Source: Pseudonocardia alni (GTDB lineage: Bacteria > Actinomycetota > Actinomycetes > Mycobacteriales > Pseudonocardiaceae). From it: a DNA stretch of 64,000 nucleotides. The notes under the pieces are model-generated. The model saw only the letters and a program-made list of their open reading frames with translations, did not search any database and had not been told where the DNA came from. Position numbers and translations under genes: made by a program. The stretch lies in assembly GCF_002813375.1 (NCBI RefSeq), contig NZ_PHUJ01000003.1, forward strand, positions 2,480,001 to 2,544,000, written 5' to 3'. Position 1 is the first letter of the stretch. Each line of letters begins with the position of its first letter. Of the stretch, positions 61,695-64,000 are shown one piece after another.

Positions 61695-63115
61695 CCGGCC
61701 CGGCCCGGCAGTCGGCCGGCCCACCGACCCCGCCGACGGCGCCGCCGCGGACCGTGCGCCCGCGGACGGCGCCGCCGCGGCGGGCGGTCCCGCTGCTGGC
61801 CGCGACGCTGCTCGCGCTCCCCCTCCCCACCCCGCCCGCCGTCGCCCCGTCCGTCACCCCCGCCGCGTCGTGCGCCGTCCACACCCCCTGTGGGGTCGCC
61901 ACACCCCCCGCACCGGGTGTGGGGGCAGGCGACGGGGTGTGGACGCGGTCGGTCGCCGCGGCGGCCGAGCCCGGACCGCCGGGACCGGCCGACGGGTTGC
62001 GGCAGACCCGCGCCTGCACCCCGCCCGGCGACGACGGCCCGGGCGCCGCCCGCGGTGCGGTCCCGCAGCCACCCCCGCATCTCGCGACCGGTGCGGGGCA
62101 GCTCGTCGCCGTCGTCGACACCGGGGTGGCGCCGCTGCCCCGGCTGGCCGGACGCCTCAGCGGCGGCGGGGACTACCTCACCGGCGGCGACGGTCTCACC
62201 GACTGCGACGGCCACGGCTCCGATGTCGCGCTGCTCCTCGCCGGAGCCGCCGACCCGGTCACCGGGCTCGGCGCGGGCATGGCGCCGGGCGCGCGGATCC
62301 TGTCGCTGCGCCAGTCCTCGGGGCGCTTCGCCGTCCGCGGCACCGACGGCACCGAGCGACCCGCCGGGGAGATCCGCACCCTGGCCGCGGCGATCGACCG
62401 GGCCGTCGCACTCGGCGCGAGCGTCGTGAACGTGTCCGAGGTGGTGTGCGTGCCGTCCGCGCAGGTCGACTCCGCGGGGGCCGCGCTGCGCGAGGCCGTC
62501 GACGGCGCCGAGCGGGCCGGGGTCCTGGTCGTCGCCGCGGCCGGGAACGTCGACGGGAACGGCACCTGCACCGGCGACCCGGACCTGCGGCCGCTGCCCG
62601 CGTCCTACGACACGGTCCTCGCCGTCGGCGCGGTCGACGGCGACGACGTCCCCGGCGACTTCTCCGTGCCGGGCCCCTGGGTGGACCTCGCCGCTCCGGG
62701 GACGGACCTGCCCCGTCCGTCCGGACCGGACGGTGCGGTGGTCCGCGGCACGTCGTACTCGGCGCCGCTGGTCGCGGGGACCGCGGCGCTGCTGCGCGAA
62801 CGGTTCCCGATGCTCACCCCGCGTCAGGTCGGAGACCGGCTGCGCGCCACGGCCCGCCCCACCGCGGGCGACGGCCGCACCGGCCACGGCGTGCTCGACC
62901 CGGGGGCCGCGCTGACCGCGGAGCCGCTGCTCCTGACCCCGGACGACCCCGCCGGTCCCGGCGGCCGCGCCGGGGTCCCCGGGGCGGGCCGGGCGCCGCT
63001 GCCGCTGGCGTCGGCCCCGCCGGCGGACCTGCCCGTGGTGGCCGGGGTCGGAGCGGTCGCGGCGGTCGGCGGGGCGCTCGTCGCGGCACTGGCGGGGCTG
63101 CGGCGCCGGCCCTGA
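61691..63115 (+). CDS. mycP4: Mycosin-type subtilisin protease MycP
   Basis: 474 residues. A signal sequence (PLLAATLLALPLPTPPA) is followed by a subtilase domain with an intact triad: Asp143 in AVVDTGVA, His175 in DGHGSDVA and Ser355 in RGTSYSAPLVAG. A C-terminal membrane helix (VVAGVGAVAAVGGALVAAL) anchors it. Mycosins stabilise the ESX membrane complex and may cut substrates. It is coupled to eccD and converges on eccB with eight bases between stops. Confidence 0.95.
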   Translation: MTGPARQSAGPPTPPTAPPRTVRPRTAPPRRAVPLLAATLLALPLPTPPAVAPSVTPAASCAVHTPCGVATPPAPGVGAGDGVWTRSVAAAAEPGPPGPADGLRQTRACTPPGDDGPGAARGAVPQPPPHLATGAGQLVAVVDTGVAPLPRLAGRLSGGGDYLTGGDGLTDCDGHGSDVALLLAGAADPVTGLGAGMAPGARILSLRQSSGRFAVRGTDGTERPAGEIRTLAAAIDRAVALGASVVNVSEVVCVPSAQVDSAGAALREAVDGAERAGVLVVAAAGNVDGNGTCTGDPDLRPLPASYDTVLAVGAVDGDDVPGDFSVPGPWVDLAAPGTDLPRPSGPDGAVVRGTSYSAPLVAGTAALLRERFPMLTPRQVGDRLRATARPTAGDGRTGHGVLDPGAALTAEPLLLTPDDPAGPGGRAGVPGAGRAPLPLASAPPADLPVVAGVGAVAAVGGALVAALAGLRRRP

Positions 63116-63123
63116 ACCGCGGC

Positions 63124-64000
63124 TCAGCCCGGCAGGTCCGCCACCTCCCGCGCCGCCGCGACGCTCAGCACCCCCGCCCGCGGCAGCAGCCGCACCATCT
63201 CCGCCGGTGCGTCCCCCGCCTCCCCGATCCCCAGCGCCCGCCCGGTCCCGGCGTCCGCGACACCGTGCACCGCGCCGGACGCGGCGAGCAGCAGGCGCGT
63301 CCCGCCGTCGCCGCCGCCGGTGTCGACCGGCCCGGTCCGCAGTGGCCCCGGGCCGGTCCCCGGCAGTACCACGGCGTCGAGACCCGGCCCGGCGTCGTCG
63401 GCACCGGCGAGGCGCACCCGCACCGCACCGGGCGCGACCGGCTCCTCGATGCCCGCGACGAGTGCGCGCCGTCCCTCGCGCCAGGTCCCGCACAGCACCG
63501 GGGGCACCTCGGTGACCTCGGCCCGCGCGGCGGGCCAGGCCTCGGCGCCGGGCACCCGCGTCTGCCCGACGTCGTCGACCAGCCCGGGCGGCAGCGTCGC
63601 CGGTTCGGCCTGCCCGGTCCGGGAGCGGACGGCGTCGGCGAGGGTGACCGGGATCCGGGCGAGCCCGTCGTCGACCACCAGGAAGTACGTCGACCCTGCC
63701 CCGAGCGACTGGCTGCGCACGACGTCCCCGTTCCGCCCCAGCCCCGCGACAGGTGTCGGTCCGGGGGCGGGGACCCGCAGCGGCGCGCCCTCCGGGATCG
63801 CGGAGAGCAGACCGTCGCCGACCCGGCGGACGGGCGCGCCGAACAGGCCGAGCCCGTCGAGGGCGTTCCGGTCGGACGGGTCGAGCCGGTGCCGGGCGCC
63901 GTCGTGGACCAGGTAGGTGGCGCCGCCCTCGGCGGCCAGCAGGGCCACCGGTTCCGGTCCGGCCGGGACGGGTCCGAGCGACCCCGCGAGCACCGTCGTG
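63124..64000 (-). CDS. eccB4: ESX-4 component EccB, 5' end outside the window
   Basis: The C-terminal 291 residues of EccB; the membrane helix and start lie beyond the window end. The extracytoplasmic beta-rich repeat domains are visible, with GAGSTYFLVVDDGLARIPVTLADA as the family core (quoted here in two blocks: GAGSTYFLVVDDG and LARIPVTLADA) and the paired Cys as CGTWREG. EccB is the periplasmic hub of the ESX complex. It is convergent with mycP, as in mycobacterial ESX-4. Confidence 0.88.
   Translation of the reverse strand, partial: TTVLAGSLGPVPAGPEPVALLAAEGGATYLVHDGARHRLDPSDRNALDGLGLFGAPVRRVGDGLLSAIPEGAPLRVPAPGPTPVAGLGRNGDVVRSQSLGAGSTYFLVVDDGLARIPVTLADAVRSRTGQAEPATLPPGLVDDVGQTRVPGAEAWPAARAEVTEVPPVLCGTWREGRRALVAGIEEPVAPGAVRVRLAGADDAGPGLDAVVLPGTGPGPLRTGPVDTGGGDGGTRLLLAASGAVHGVADAGTGRALGIGEAGDAPAEMVRLLPRAGVLSVAAAREVADLPG

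Overview
The window is very GC-rich, with dense coding, frequent GTG starts, many 4-nt stop/start overlaps, WhiB, BldM, SigD/RsdA and a type VII (ESX) locus. All of this points to an actinobacterium, and the mix of mycobacteria-like synteny with a BldM-type regulator suggests Pseudonocardiaceae, perhaps Pseudonocardia. That placement is inference from gene content. Comparisons with Mycobacterium tuberculosis loci (Rv numbers) are from memory and were not searched.

Positions 1-9,500 hold the end of a secreted M28 aminopeptidase, then on the minus strand the imuA'-imuB mutagenesis pair behind a perfect LexA (SOS) box, and a run transcribed as DUF5336 membrane protein, PerM-like DUF6350 protein, purN and purH. 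Positions 9,500-17,700 hold sucC-sucD, a lipase-like hydrolase, an M23 peptidase, a DUF1707 protein, the UvrD/PcrA helicase and a small chorismate mutase. The chorismate mutase is preceded by what looks like a leaderless Phe/Tyr-containing leader peptide and an attenuator hairpin. This block matches the Rv0948c-Rv0957 neighbourhood.

Positions 18,000-23,400 hold an unrecognised membrane protein with long Pro-Val-Thr repeats and a PspC-type envelope-stress module: a PspC histidine kinase and LuxR-type response regulator, divergent from a second PspC protein and a small membrane protein. Positions 23,500-37,700 hold guaA, three small or unrecognised genes, guaB3, guaB, DUF5319, rsdA-sigD, a BldM-like regulator with a degenerate receiver pocket, an Rv3415c-like protein, whiB3-like whiB, and groES-groEL with a CIRCE operator. 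This matches Rv3410c-Rv3418c.

Positions 37,800-49,500 hold a frameshifted PhoD phosphatase and an aldo/keto reductase where tsaD might be expected. They are followed by the overlapping chain alr > hydrolase > tsaE > tsaB > rimI, then argG, the NAD(P)HX repair enzyme and glmS. Positions 49,500-64,000 hold a hydrolase-like protein without its nucleophile, a 19-bp tandem repeat, two small helical proteins that may be secretion-related, glmM, rplM-rpsI and an ESX-4 type secretion locus (esxT, esxU, an Rv3446c-type protein, eccC, eccD, mycP and part of eccB).

Most of the window is conserved core metabolism: purine synthesis, TCA cycle, peptidoglycan precursors, tRNA modification, chaperones and ribosomal proteins, with lineage-specific regulation around it. 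I saw no tRNA, rRNA, CRISPR array, insertion sequence or prophage.
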